Shown piece by piece: positions 1 to 8,957 of a stretch of DNA of 64,000 nucleotides; position 1 is the first letter of the stretch, and the number at the start of each line of letters is the position of its first letter. Origin of the DNA: Pseudaminobacter soli (ex Li et al. 2025). GTDB lineage: Bacteria; Pseudomonadota; Alphaproteobacteria; Rhizobiales; Rhizobiaceae. A model generated the notes under the pieces. That model ran no database searches and was not told the origin of the DNA. It worked only from the letters and a program-made list of their open reading frames with translations. Position numbers and translations under genes: made by a program. The stretch spans positions 338,036 to 402,035 of the forward strand of contig NZ_JARXVF010000005.1 in NCBI RefSeq assembly GCF_029892515.1, read 5' to 3'.

Positions 1-200
1 ATCCGCTGTCGGCTCGCGGCGAGACCCGATGGACCGACGTCATGTCGCGAAATGAATTTTCGCTGCGTACCGAAACCCATTCGCGCATGCATTCGGACGC
101 CAAAAACTTCTACTTCGAGGCCAGGATCGAGGCCTTCGAAGGGAACGAATTGGTGTTCGAGCGTGATTTCCGGGAGGAAATTCCGCGCGACCACATTTGA
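1..200 (+). CDS. CocE/NonD-family hydrolase, C-terminal end (partial)
   Basis: The reading frame is open from the first bases and stops with TGA at 198-200, giving about 65 residues. It ends with a motif of the type FYFEARIEAFEG...VFERDF and IPRDHI, which resembles the C-terminal jelly-roll end of X-Pro dipeptidyl-peptidase (S15)/CocE-type alpha/beta hydrolases. The catalytic part lies outside the window, so the substrate cannot be told. The family call is from memory of the family's C-terminus. It may be functionally linked to the peptide-type importer that follows about 150 bp downstream on the same strand. Confidence 0.6.
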   Translation, partial: PLSARGETRWTDVMSRNEFSLRTETHSRMHSDAKNFYFEARIEAFEGNELVFERDFREEIPRDHI

Positions 201-244
201 CTTAGCCGGCTTCTCTATCCTAAAAGCGACACACCACTATTTGC

Positions 245-272
245 GTCGCGACATGTCGCAATCTGCCTTACG
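245..272 (+). promoter_or_regulatory. Palindromic upstream element before first binding-protein gene
   Basis: The perfect 12-bp palindrome GCGACATGTCGC lies at 248-259 and overlaps GTCGCGAC at 245-252. From 253 the sequence ATGTCGCAATCTGCCTTACG closely matches an element before the second binding-protein gene (2030-2049), 16 of 20 positions. Both copies begin exactly 104 bp before their start codons. This suggests a retained operator or activator site; the regulator is unknown. Confidence 0.4.
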
Positions 273-356
273 TGAGGTGAAGCGGACCTCCACTATCCCC
301 TTCGGGACGGTGGAGGAGCATCGCCCGTCTGGACGACATGCAGGGAGGAGAAGTCA

Positions 357-1946
357 TTGTCGGATGAACTCGAATATCTGGGCCGGCGCGTTGCCGCCGG
401 CAAGCTCAACCGCCGTGAATTTCTCGGCCGTGCCGCAGCCCTTGGCGTCAGTGCCGCATTCGCCAATACGCTTCTGACCAGCGCCGTGCGCGCTGCCGGC
501 CCCGTCAAGGGCGGCGCGCTCAAGGCCGGCCTGCAGGGCGGCGAATCGACCGACGGCCTCGACCCGGCCGCGATCAACAACCAGGTCACCGGCGCGTTTG
601 CGCGCTGCTGGGGCGAAAAGCTCATCGACATTGACGAGAACGGCAAGATCGTTCACCGGCTGGCCGAGGAATACGGCTCATCGGCCGACGCCAAGACCTG
701 GACCTTCAAGATCCGCAAGGGCGTGACCTTCCACAATGGCAAGGAACTCGACGCCAATGACGTGATGGCCACCATCGAGCGCCATGCCGGCCCCGAGACC
801 AAGTCGGGCGCGCTTGGCGTGCTGCGCGGGATCGACCAGCTGAAGGTCGACGGCAACGACTTCGTCATCACGCTGAAGGAAGCCAATGCCGACCTGCCCT
901 TCCTGATGTCGGACTACCACCTCATCGTCCAGCCGAATGGCGGCAAGGACAATCCGCAGGCCGGCATCGGCACCGGGCCCTACAAGATCGCCTCGCACGA
1001 GCCGGGCGTGCGCGAGCTCGGCACCCGCCACGAAGGCTATTGGGACGCCGACAATGGCGGCTTCGCCGATCAGGTCGAGATCGTGGTCATCAACGATTCG
1101 ACCGCCCGTATGGCCGCACTTCGCGGCGGCCAGGTGCACATGATGAACCGCGTCGAGCCCAAGATCGTCGATCTGGTCAAGCGCATCCCCGGCATCGCCA
1201 TCAAGAACGTCGCCGGCGGCGCGCACTACGTGTTCGCCATGCAGTGCAACACTGCGCCCTTCGACAACAACGACCTCCGGCTGGCGCTGAAATACGCGGT
1301 CGACCGCCAGGAGATGGTCGATAAGATCGTCGGCGGCTACGGCTCGGTCGGCAACGACATTCCGGTCAACAAGTCCTATCCGCTGTTCTCGGACGACATC
1401 GAGCAGCGCGTGTTCGATCCGGAAAAGGCCGCCTTCCACTTCAAGAAGTCGGGCCACAGCGGCCCCATCCAGCTCATCACCTCCGAGGTCGCCTTCCCCG
1501 GCGCCGTCGATGCCGCCCAGCTGTTCCAGCAGAGCTGCGCCAAGGCCGGCATCCAGCTCGACGTGCAGCGCGCGCCGGGCGACGGCTACTGGGCCGAGGT
1601 GTGGAACAAGAAGCCGTTCTCGGCTTCCTACTGGGTCGGCCGTCCGACGCAGGACCAGCAGTACTCGACCGCCTACCTGTCGACCGCCGACTGGAACGAG
1701 ACCCGCTTCAAGCGCGACGATTTCGACAAGCTGGTGGCGGGTGCCCGCGCCGAGCTCGACGAGGCCAAGCGCAAGGCCATGTACCGCGACATCGCCCTTC
1801 TCGTACGCGACGAAGGCGGCGCGATCATCCCGATGTACAACGACTGGATCGATGCGGTGTCGGAAAAGGTAGGCGGCTACATACCCTATCCGTCGGGCGA
1901 GCTTATGGGTGGCCTCGCGCTCGCTCGGTGCTGGCTCACCGCCTGA
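357..1946 (+). CDS. Peptide/opine-type ABC transporter substrate-binding protein (copy 1), Tat-exported
   Basis: A periplasmic solute-binding protein of the DppA/OppA class (SBP family 5), 529 aa, expected to capture a peptide, opine or similar organic solute for the importer encoded downstream. The N-terminus carries a twin-arginine signal: RR at residues 19-20 followed by EFLGRAAALG and a hydrophobic stretch with a likely cleavage after VRA near residue 46. The start is TTG at 357, chosen because AGGGAGGAG ends about 7 bases upstream. It is a close paralogue of the next gene, with long identical blocks (for example IVVINDSTAR versus IVVINDATAR), so a tandem duplication is evident. The ligand is not determined by sequence alone. 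Confidence 0.88.
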   Translation: MSDELEYLGRRVAAGKLNRREFLGRAAALGVSAAFANTLLTSAVRAAGPVKGGALKAGLQGGESTDGLDPAAINNQVTGAFARCWGEKLIDIDENGKIVHRLAEEYGSSADAKTWTFKIRKGVTFHNGKELDANDVMATIERHAGPETKSGALGVLRGIDQLKVDGNDFVITLKEANADLPFLMSDYHLIVQPNGGKDNPQAGIGTGPYKIASHEPGVRELGTRHEGYWDADNGGFADQVEIVVINDSTARMAALRGGQVHMMNRVEPKIVDLVKRIPGIAIKNVAGGAHYVFAMQCNTAPFDNNDLRLALKYAVDRQEMVDKIVGGYGSVGNDIPVNKSYPLFSDDIEQRVFDPEKAAFHFKKSGHSGPIQLITSEVAFPGAVDAAQLFQQSCAKAGIQLDVQRAPGDGYWAEVWNKKPFSASYWVGRPTQDQQYSTAYLSTADWNETRFKRDDFDKLVAGARAELDEAKRKAMYRDIALLVRDEGGAIIPMYNDWIDAVSEKVGGYIPYPSGELMGGLALARCWLTA

Positions 1947-1972
1947 TACGCCGCAAAAACGGGCTTTTCGAA

Positions 1973-1994
1973 GGGTGCCGGCCAGCCGGCACCC
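1973..1994. terminator. GC-rich hairpin between the two binding-protein genes
   Basis: GGGTGCCGGC (1973-1982) pairs with GCCGGCACCC (1985-1994). There is no T-run after it, so it may stabilise the first transcript's 3' end or terminate weakly rather than act as a classical intrinsic terminator. Confidence 0.5.
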
Positions 1995-2029
1995 CTTGGT
2001 CCACAGCCGCACTGCATTTACGCCACGTA

Positions 2030-2049
2030 ATGTCGCAATTCGCCTTGCC
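2030..2049 (+). promoter_or_regulatory. Upstream element before second binding-protein gene
   Basis: ATGTCGCAATTCGCCTTGCC matches the element at 253-272 in 16 of 20 positions and also starts 104 bp before the start codon. A TATCC sequence lies about 41-42 bp from the start of both copies and could be part of a -10 region. Only half of the 12-bp palindrome of copy 1 is kept here. Confidence 0.4.
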
Positions 2050-2133
2050 GAAGCCGAGATCTTCCGCGCAATATCCGCCTAACAAGCAAAACAAGACTGT
2101 TTAAAGTCATCTAACCAGAGTGAGGAACAATAT

Positions 2134-3717
2134 ATGTCCAATGAATTGGAATTCCTGAGCCATCGTGTCGCCACCGGAAAGCTCAGCCGCCGCGATTTCC
2201 TGGGCCGCGCGGCCGCCCTCGGCGTCACTGCGGCCTTCGCCAACACCCTCATGGGCAACGCCGCGCGCGCGGCCGGCCCGCAGAAGGGCGGCACGCTGAA
2301 GGCCGGCATGCAGGGCGGTGAATCGACCAACAGCCTCGATCCGGCTTCCTGGCAGAGCCAGGTGCCCTACAAGTTCGGCCGCCAGTGGGGCGAGCAGCTC
2401 GTCCAGATGTCGCCCGACGGCGAAGTGAAGCCGTGCCTGGCCGAGGAATGGGGCGCCTCTGCCGACGCCAAGGTGTGGACCTTCAAGATCCGCAAGGGCG
2501 TGCAGTTCCACAACGGCAAGGAGATGACCCCCGACGACGTTCTCGCCACCATGGAGCGCCACTCCGACGAGAACTCGAAGTCGGGCGCGCTCGGCATCAT
2601 GGGCGGCATCGACAAGATCAAGGTCGACGGCCAGAACGTGGTCTTCACCCTCAAGGACCCCAACGCCGACCTGCCCTACCTGCTGGACGACTATCACCTG
2701 ATGATCCAGCCGAACGGCGGCAAGGACAATCCGGTCGCCGGCATCGGCACCGGCCCCTACAAAGTGGCCGTCAACGAGCCGGGCGTGCGCCATGTCGGCG
2801 AGCGTTTTGCCAACTATTGGCGCGATGACCGCGGCTTTGCCGACACCATCGAGATCGTCGTCATCAACGACGCCACCGCCCGCACCGCCGCGCTGCAGGG
2901 CGGCCAGGTCGACATGATCAACCGCGTCGAGCCCAAGATCGTCGATCTCATCAAGCGCGTGCCGGGCGTCACCATCCAGAACGTGGCCGGCAAGGGCCAC
3001 TATGTCTTCATCGCCCACTGCAACACCGCACCGTTCGACAACAACGATCTGCGCCTGGCTCTGAAATATGCGCTCGACCGCGAAGAGATGGTGAAGAAGA
3101 TCCTGCACGGGTACGGCACGGTCGGCAACGACACGCCGATCAACAAGGCCTACCCGCTCTTCGCCGAGATCGAGCAGCGCACGTTCGACCCGGAAAAGGC
3201 CGCCTTCCACTACAAGAAGTCCGGTCACAGCGGCTCGGTCCTGCTGCGCACCTCCGACGTCGCCTTCCCGGGCGCCATCGATGCGGCACAGCTCTACCAG
3301 CAGAGCGCTGCCAAGGCCGGCATCACCATCGAGGTCAAGCGCGAGCCCGGCGACGGCTACTGGTCGGAAGTGTGGAACAAGCAGCCCTTCTCGGCTTCCT
3401 ACTGGGGCGGACGCCCGACGCAGGACCAGATGTACTCCACCGCCTACTATTCGAAGGCCGACTGGAACGACACTCGCTTCTTCCGCGAGGACTTCGACAA
3501 GATGCTGTTCCAGGCCCGCGCCGAGCTCGACAAGGACAAGCGCGTCGCGCTCTACAAGTCGATGGGCGAGATGGTTCGCGACGAAGGCGGCGTGATCACG
3601 CCGATGTTCAACGACTTCATCGACGCGACCGGCCCGAAGGTCGGCGGCTGGTACCAGGACGGCAACCAGGAGATGATGGGCGGCTACGCCCTGTCGAAGT
3701 GCTGGGTCCAGGCGTGA
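2134..3717 (+). CDS. Peptide/opine-type ABC transporter substrate-binding protein (copy 2), Tat-exported
   Basis: Second DppA/OppA-class binding protein, 527 aa, ATG start at 2134. A twin-arginine motif (RR at residues 19-20, then DFLGRAAALG) precedes a hydrophobic region ending near the ARAAG sequence, indicating folded export by the Tat system. It shares most of its length with copy 1, including the PEKAAFH and RPTQDQ blocks. It lies only 16 bp before the permease gene, so this copy is probably the one most tightly coupled to the transporter, while copy 1 may give an alternative ligand preference. Substrate unknown; peptide, opine or quaternary amine are possible given the neighbouring carnitine genes. 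Confidence 0.9.
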   Translation: MSNELEFLSHRVATGKLSRRDFLGRAAALGVTAAFANTLMGNAARAAGPQKGGTLKAGMQGGESTNSLDPASWQSQVPYKFGRQWGEQLVQMSPDGEVKPCLAEEWGASADAKVWTFKIRKGVQFHNGKEMTPDDVLATMERHSDENSKSGALGIMGGIDKIKVDGQNVVFTLKDPNADLPYLLDDYHLMIQPNGGKDNPVAGIGTGPYKVAVNEPGVRHVGERFANYWRDDRGFADTIEIVVINDATARTAALQGGQVDMINRVEPKIVDLIKRVPGVTIQNVAGKGHYVFIAHCNTAPFDNNDLRLALKYALDREEMVKKILHGYGTVGNDTPINKAYPLFAEIEQRTFDPEKAAFHYKKSGHSGSVLLRTSDVAFPGAIDAAQLYQQSAAKAGITIEVKREPGDGYWSEVWNKQPFSASYWGGRPTQDQMYSTAYYSKADWNDTRFFREDFDKMLFQARAELDKDKRVALYKSMGEMVRDEGGVITPMFNDFIDATGPKVGGWYQDGNQEMMGGYALSKCWVQA

Positions 3718-3733
3718 GTCCGGCTCGGCTGAG

Positions 3734-4690
3734 ATGTCCTCGCTCCTGAAACTGGTGGCCCAGCGCGTCGCGCTGGGCCTGCTCCTGCTGCTCGCCGTCT
3801 CGGTGCTGATCTTCGTTGGTACGCAGATCCTGCCGGGCGACGTGGCACAGTCCATCCTTGGTCAATCCGCAACGCCCCAGGCGCTTGCCAACCTGCGCGA
3901 ACAGCTGGGCCTGAACGACCCCGCTTATGTCCGCTACTTCCACTGGCTCTGGGGCATGCTGCACGGCGACATGGGCACCGCCCTGTCGAACGGGCAGGAT
4001 ATTGCCTCCTCGCTCAGCGGACGACTGAAGAACACGCTGTTCCTCGCCTTCTGGGCGGCAATCGTCTCGGTGCCGCTGGCCATCATCCTCGGCCTCATCG
4101 CCGTGCGCCACAAGAACGGCTTCGTCGACAAGCTCATTTCCGGCCTCACGCTGGCCTCCATCTCGCTGCCGGAATTCTTCATCGGCTACCTGCTGATCTA
4201 TTTCGTGGCAGTGCAGATGCAGTGGTTCCCCAGCGTGTCGACAGTCTATGACGGCATGTCGTTCCTCGACCGCATGAAGGCGATCGCGCTGCCCGCGGCA
4301 ACGCTGACGCTGGTGGTGCTGGCGCATATGATGCGCATGACGCGTGCGGCCATCCTCAACGTCATGCAGTCGGCCTATATCGAGACTGCCGAGCTCAAGG
4401 GGCTCACCCCCTTCGAGATCATCCGGCGCCACGCCTTCCCCAATGCGATTGCTCCGATCGTCAACGTGGTGATGCTGAACCTCGCCTATCTCGTCGTCGG
4501 CGTGGTCGTGGTCGAAGTCATCTTCGTCTATCCCGGCATGGGGCAGTATCTGGTCGACCATGTCGCCAAGCGCGACGTGCCGGTGGTGCAGGCCTGCGGC
4601 CTGATCTTCGCTGCCGTCTATATCGGCCTCAACATCATCGCCGACATCACGGCCATCGTGTCCAATCCGCGCCTCAGGCATCCGAAGTAA
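3734..4690 (+). CDS. ABC transporter permease, DppB type
   Basis: Inner-membrane permease subunit of a peptide-class importer, 318 aa. The N-terminal DppB signature segment is present (first helix around residues 12-30, then the extracytoplasmic RxxLGL-like region REQLGLNDP), followed by five further predicted helices. The ATPase-coupling EAA loop is visible as ETAELKGLTPFEIIRRHAFP. The gene follows the second binding protein by 16 bp and precedes the partner permease by 13 bp, so the genes form one operon. Confidence 0.92.
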   Translation: MSSLLKLVAQRVALGLLLLLAVSVLIFVGTQILPGDVAQSILGQSATPQALANLREQLGLNDPAYVRYFHWLWGMLHGDMGTALSNGQDIASSLSGRLKNTLFLAFWAAIVSVPLAIILGLIAVRHKNGFVDKLISGLTLASISLPEFFIGYLLIYFVAVQMQWFPSVSTVYDGMSFLDRMKAIALPAATLTLVVLAHMMRMTRAAILNVMQSAYIETAELKGLTPFEIIRRHAFPNAIAPIVNVVMLNLAYLVVGVVVVEVIFVYPGMGQYLVDHVAKRDVPVVQACGLIFAAVYIGLNIIADITAIVSNPRLRHPK

Positions 4691-4703
4691 GGGGGACGGG
4701 TTC

Positions 4704-5534
4704 ATGCTGACCTTGAAAAACATACCGCTGAGCGCCTGGCTGGGGCTCATCGTGACCGGCCTGTTCGCCTTTGCCGCCATCTTCGCGCCACTGGTGGCGC
4801 CGTTCCCCAATGCCGAGATCGTCGGCGACGTGTGGGAGCCGATGTCGGCAGCGCACTGGCTGGGCACCGACAATCTCGGCCGAGACCTGCTCTCGCGCAT
4901 GATCTTCGGCGCACGCACGACGATCACGATCGCCGCGCTCGCCACGGCCTTGTCGTTCACGCTGGGCTCGACCCTCGGCTTCACCGCCGCGGTCATCGGC
5001 GGCTGGTTCGATCAGACCATGTCGCGCGGCGTCGATCTCCTGATGGCGATCCCCACGCTCATCTTCGCACTGGTGGTGCTCTCGGTGCTGCCCGGCAATA
5101 TCGTGACGCTCATCCTGGTCATGGGCGTTCTCGATTCCACACGCGTCTACCGCCTGGCCCGCGCCGTAGCGGTCGACATCAACGTCATGGACTACGTCGA
5201 GGCCGCCAAGCTGCGCGGCGAAGGCCGCGGCTGGATCATCTTCCGCGAGATCCTGCCCAATGCGCTGTCGCCGCTGGTGGCGGAGCTCGGCCTGCGCTTC
5301 ATCTTCGCCGTGCTGTTCCTTTCGGCCCTGTCCTTCCTCGGCCTCGGCGTTCAACCGCCGGAAGCCGATTGGGGCGGCATGGTCAAGGAGAACAAGGAAG
5401 GCATCGTGTTCGGCATCCCCGCAGCGCTCATCCCTGCCGCGGCAATCGCGGTCCTGGCCATTTCGGTCAACCTCGTGGCCGACTGGATCCTCAACCGCAC
5501 CACCGATCTGAAGGGAGGCCGCGGCAATGGATAG
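4704..5534 (+). CDS. ABC transporter permease, DppC type
   Basis: Second membrane subunit, 276 aa, ATG at 4704. It shows the DppC pattern: one N-terminal helix, the HWLGTDNLGRDLLSR motif, then the transmembrane core with the coupling loop EAAKLRGEGRGWIIFREILP and the LGLGVQPPEADWG segment typical of this family. It overlaps the ATPase gene by 8 bp, a sign of translational coupling. It should form a heterodimeric channel with the preceding DppB-type permease. Confidence 0.92.
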   Translation: MLTLKNIPLSAWLGLIVTGLFAFAAIFAPLVAPFPNAEIVGDVWEPMSAAHWLGTDNLGRDLLSRMIFGARTTITIAALATALSFTLGSTLGFTAAVIGGWFDQTMSRGVDLLMAIPTLIFALVVLSVLPGNIVTLILVMGVLDSTRVYRLARAVAVDINVMDYVEAAKLRGEGRGWIIFREILPNALSPLVAELGLRFIFAVLFLSALSFLGLGVQPPEADWGGMVKENKEGIVFGIPAALIPAAAIAVLAISVNLVADWILNRTTDLKGGRGNG

Positions 5535-7194
5535 GCTCGCATCGAAATCCACCGGCACATCCGAAAAGCTGCTCGACATCCGCAACCTCAAGATCGAGGC
5601 CACCGTCTATCCGCCGGGCGAAGCGCCGCGCAACATCGTCATCGTCGATGGCGTGTCGGTGTCGCTCGAGCGTGGAAAGGTGCTTGGCCTCATCGGCGAA
5701 TCCGGCGCGGGCAAGTCCACCATCGGCCTGTCCTCCATGGGCTATGGCCGCGGCGGCGTGCGAATTACCGGCGGCGAGGTCATCCTCAACGGCCGCGACA
5801 TCCTGAAAGGCGGCAAAGGTGGCCTGAGGGCACTGCGCGGCCGCGAGGTCTGCTACGTCGCCCAGTCGGCGGCCGCAGCCTTCAACCCGGCTCACAGGCT
5901 GATGAAGCAGGTGATCGAGGCTTCGCTCAAGCACGGCGTCTCCAGCCGCGCCGAGGCCGAGAAGCGCGCGGTGAACCTCTTCCGCAAGCTCAGCCTTCCG
6001 GACCCGGAAAACATCGGCAAGCGATTCCCGCACCAAGTGTCGGGCGGCCAGCTGCAGCGCGTCATGACCGCCATGGCGCTATGCTCCGAACCCGACCTGA
6101 TCGTCTTCGACGAACCGACCACCGCCCTCGACGTCACCACCCAGATCGACGTTTTGGCGGCGATCAAGGATGCGATCCGCGACACCGGCGTCGCCGCACT
6201 CTACATCACCCACGATCTTGCCGTGGTGGCGCAGGTTGCCGACGAGATCGCCGTGCTGCGGCACGGCAAGCTGGTCGAATGGGGCGATACGCGTCAGATC
6301 ATCACCCAGCCCACGCAGGAATACACCAGCCAGCTCGTCTCGGTGCATGAGATCGCGCATGAAGAGCAGGCACCGGGCAAGGCGGCGGCGCTGTCGGTGA
6401 AAAATGTCACCGCGGCTTATGGCGGCGGCGCGATCAAGGTGCTGAAGAACGTCTCGGTAGAAATCGCCGCCGGCCAGACGCTGGCCGTGGTGGGCGAGTC
6501 CGGCTCTGGCAAATCCACGCTCGGCCGCGCCATCACCGGCCTGCTGCCGCCGCTCGAAGGCAGCATCACCTTCGGCGGACGCACCCTGCCCTCCCGGCTC
6601 GCCGACCGCAGCAAGGAGGACCTGCGCCAGCTGCAGATGATCTACCAGATGGCCGACGTGGCGATGAACCCGCGCCAGACCGTGGGCACCATCATCGGCC
6701 GGCCGCTGGAGTTCTATTTCGGCCTGCGCGGGCGCGAACGTGACAAGCGCGTGGCCGAGCTGCTCGACAAGATCGAGATGGGCAAGGGCTTTGTCGACCG
6801 CTACCCGGCCGAGCTGTCAGGAGGCCAGAAGCAACGCGTCTGCATCGCCCGGGCGCTGGCGGCTAAGCCGAGCCTGATCATCTGCGACGAGGTGACCAGC
6901 GCGCTCGACCCGCTGGTGGCGCACGGCATCCTCCAGCTGCTGCTCGAGCTGCAGAAGGAAGAGCAGGTCGCCTATCTCTTCATCACCCACGACCTCGCCA
7001 CCGTGAAGACCATCGCTGACTCCATCGCGGTGATGTATCGCGGCGAGATCGTGCGCTACGGGCCGAAGAGCCAGGTTCTGACCCCGCCTTTCGACGCCTA
7101 TACCGACCTACTGCTGTCTTCCGTTCCGGAGATGGAAGTGGGCTGGCTGGAAAAGGCGATCACTGGCCGCCGCATGGCAAGCGCCGGCAACTGA
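5527..7194 (+). CDS. Fused double ABC ATPase (DppD-DppF type)
   Basis: A 555-aa cytoplasmic ATPase with two complete nucleotide-binding domains in one chain. The first half has Walker A GESGAGKST, signature VSGGQLQR and Walker B LIVFDEPT; the second half has GESGSGKST, LSGGQKQR and LIICDEVTS. In many peptide importers these are two separate proteins, while fused versions are common in rhizobia. It energises the two permeases upstream. A second fused ATPase of the same class occurs at 35495-37288. A strong intrinsic terminator follows 80 bp after the stop. Confidence 0.93.
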   Translation: MDRLASKSTGTSEKLLDIRNLKIEATVYPPGEAPRNIVIVDGVSVSLERGKVLGLIGESGAGKSTIGLSSMGYGRGGVRITGGEVILNGRDILKGGKGGLRALRGREVCYVAQSAAAAFNPAHRLMKQVIEASLKHGVSSRAEAEKRAVNLFRKLSLPDPENIGKRFPHQVSGGQLQRVMTAMALCSEPDLIVFDEPTTALDVTTQIDVLAAIKDAIRDTGVAALYITHDLAVVAQVADEIAVLRHGKLVEWGDTRQIITQPTQEYTSQLVSVHEIAHEEQAPGKAAALSVKNVTAAYGGGAIKVLKNVSVEIAAGQTLAVVGESGSGKSTLGRAITGLLPPLEGSITFGGRTLPSRLADRSKEDLRQLQMIYQMADVAMNPRQTVGTIIGRPLEFYFGLRGRERDKRVAELLDKIEMGKGFVDRYPAELSGGQKQRVCIARALAAKPSLIICDEVTSALDPLVAHGILQLLLELQKEEQVAYLFITHDLATVKTIADSIAVMYRGEIVRYGPKSQVLTPPFDAYTDLLLSSVPEMEVGWLEKAITGRRMASAGN

Positions 7195-7273
7195 GCCCGG
7201 GTGGATACTTCGTTGCGCGCCGATTTTCGACGCGCAACGGACTGTCTAACAGCTTGAATCTGCGTATCATTCT

Positions 7274-7309
7274 TCCCGAGAATCGATTCCGGTTCTCGGG
7301 ATTTCTTTT
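7274..7309 (+). terminator. Intrinsic terminator of the peptide-type transporter operon
   Basis: TCCCGAGAA (7274-7282) pairs with TTCTCGGGA (7293-7301) and is followed by TTTCTTTT. It lies between the ATPase stop and the phosphodiesterase start, so the next gene may be read partly by read-through or from its own promoter. Confidence 0.75.
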
Positions 7310-7324
7310 AGGTCGGAGAGGCCC

Positions 7325-8164
7325 ATGCCGCTGAAGAACAAGCTGTTGCTCATCATCCTCGACGGCGTGCCCTACCGCAACTGGCGCCGGCTGTTCGGCA
7401 ACCTTGAGGGCTGGGTGCAGTCGGGCGATGCGCGCGTGTGGAAGATGCGCTCGGTGCTGCCCTCCACCTCGGCCTGCTGCTACGCCTCGATCCACACCGG
7501 CGTGTCGCCGCAAGTTCACGGCATCCTTTCCAACGAGAACCGTTTTAGGGTCGAGCAGCCCGACCTGTTCTCCGAGATTTCCAGGGCCGGCGGCAAGACC
7601 GGCGCGGTGACGCATTCCTACTGGTCGGAATTCTTCAACCGCTATCCCTTCGATCTCGTCGAAGACATGGAATATGACGAGCCGGGCGGGCCGATCACCC
7701 ATGGCCGTTTCCACACCATGACCGGCTACAACCATAAGAACCAGATGACGCCGAGCGATGTCGATCTCTTCGCCACGCTGACCATGCTGACAAAGCGCCA
7801 CGGCATCGACTACGGCATACTGCACACCTGCACGCTCGACTCCATGGGCCACCGCTATGGCCACGACTGCATCGAGATGGACCACGCCTGCTACGCCATG
7901 GACGGCATGCTGGCGGCCTTCCTGCCCAAATGGCTGGAAGCCGGCTTTGAGGTGATGGTCACCGCCGACCACGGCCAGACCGACCGTGGCCACCATGGCG
8001 GGCGCGAGGACGATCAGCAGGATTTCGCGCTCTACTATTTCGGCCGGGGGGACGGTCCGCAGGCAGACGCCCTGCTCGATCAGTTGCAGCTGGCTCCCAC
8101 GGTGCTTAGCCGCCTCGGCGTAGAGATTCCTGACTCGATGAGGGCCAAGCCGTTCTTGGGATAG
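7325..8164 (+). CDS. Alkaline-phosphatase-superfamily phosphodiesterase / nucleotide pyrophosphatase-like
   Basis: A 279-aa protein of the type I phosphodiesterase/nucleotide pyrophosphatase group. Metal-binding and catalytic elements are recognisable: ILDGVP near residue 12 (first metal Asp), a Ser/Thr-rich LPSTSACCYASIHTG segment where the nucleophile sits, LDSMGH and TADHGQTD followed by HHGG for the second metal site. No signal peptide is visible, so it is probably cytoplasmic. AGGTCGGAGAG just upstream supports the ATG at 7325. Its position after a Dpp-type importer suggests it could process an imported phosphodiester, but the substrate is unknown. Confidence 0.8.
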   Translation: MPLKNKLLLIILDGVPYRNWRRLFGNLEGWVQSGDARVWKMRSVLPSTSACCYASIHTGVSPQVHGILSNENRFRVEQPDLFSEISRAGGKTGAVTHSYWSEFFNRYPFDLVEDMEYDEPGGPITHGRFHTMTGYNHKNQMTPSDVDLFATLTMLTKRHGIDYGILHTCTLDSMGHRYGHDCIEMDHACYAMDGMLAAFLPKWLEAGFEVMVTADHGQTDRGHHGGREDDQQDFALYYFGRGDGPQADALLDQLQLAPTVLSRLGVEIPDSMRAKPFLG

Positions 8165-8957
8165 GTGGCAGGGCGGACCACCGCCCCTTCCTCATCCTCG
8201 GGCGTGGGTGCGGTGGGAACGCACCCACCCCACTTCGTCATCCTCGGGCCGGAGCACGAGCGCAGCGAAGTGCGCAGGACCCGGGGATCCATGCCGGTCG
8301 ATTGAACCTGCCACGGCGGTGCCGAAAGAGCCTGTCGCGTGGTACGGCGTGGATGAATTTCGAGACCGATCAGCGCCAACTCATTGAAATCATTCGCGCC
8401 GAAAGAAATCCGTAGCCCATTTCATCCGCCACCTTTCCGCCTCCCACATAATCCTCCGCATCGGCCTCACCGGGAACACGGGTCATGAACCGGATGAGCG
8501 TGGAGGCCGACGATGTCCGGGCTGGTGGCGTGACGGTAGCGCTGCTGGGCGATGAGCCCCCAAGTCCGGGCCTAGGGAGCGGCTGGCCGCGCGAATGTGG
8601 AGGCGACTGAGCGTGGCAAGAGCATCGAACGGGCGGTCGAAGGGCCGCAAGATTTACCTAAACGAGCGCGTCCGACGACCGCCCGTCTTCCCAGGTTCTT
8701 TGACAACAGCCAGACGCGAGAGCGGGCGTGGCACCGAATAAGTGCGTCCTTCGAGGCTCGCTACGCTCGCACCTCAGGATGAGGGGGGTGGGTGCGGCAA
8801 CTCAAGATGAGGGAGGTCGGCGCGGTGGCACCCTCGGACGGAGGCGGGCGACAACGGTAGCCCTCATGGTGAGGCGCGCAGTGCAGCGAAGCGTAACGGA
8901 GCCTCGAACCACGAGGGCGGGATGAAGCGCGCGACCATCCCTCCCCAGGTAGAAGAC
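8165..8957. repeat. Repeat-rich intergenic region with rhizobial palindromic-type elements
   Basis: About 790 bp between convergent genes. 8207-8300 holds a CGTCATCCTCGGG...GACCCGGGGATCC unit of the Rhizobium-palindromic-element type. 8748-8925 holds TCCTTCGAGGCTCGC, CACCTCAGGATGAGG and an inverted relative (CCTCATGGTGAGG...GCCTCGAACCACGAGG). The centre (about 8455-8690) carries several imperfect inverted repeats, including ACGGGCGGTCG at 8629-8639 with its perfect complement at 8676-8686. A 48-codon basic frame (8595-8741) exists but has no convincing support. Confidence 0.6.

Noticed and set aside
678..2012. 444-codon open frame antisense to the first binding-protein gene
   Set aside because: High GC makes long shadow frames; this one has low-complexity V/L/D/H-rich translation and lies wholly opposite a clear gene.
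8595..8741. 48-codon basic open frame in the repeat region
   Set aside because: No ribosome-binding site, inside inverted repeats and no recognisable family; mentioned only as part of the structured stretch.
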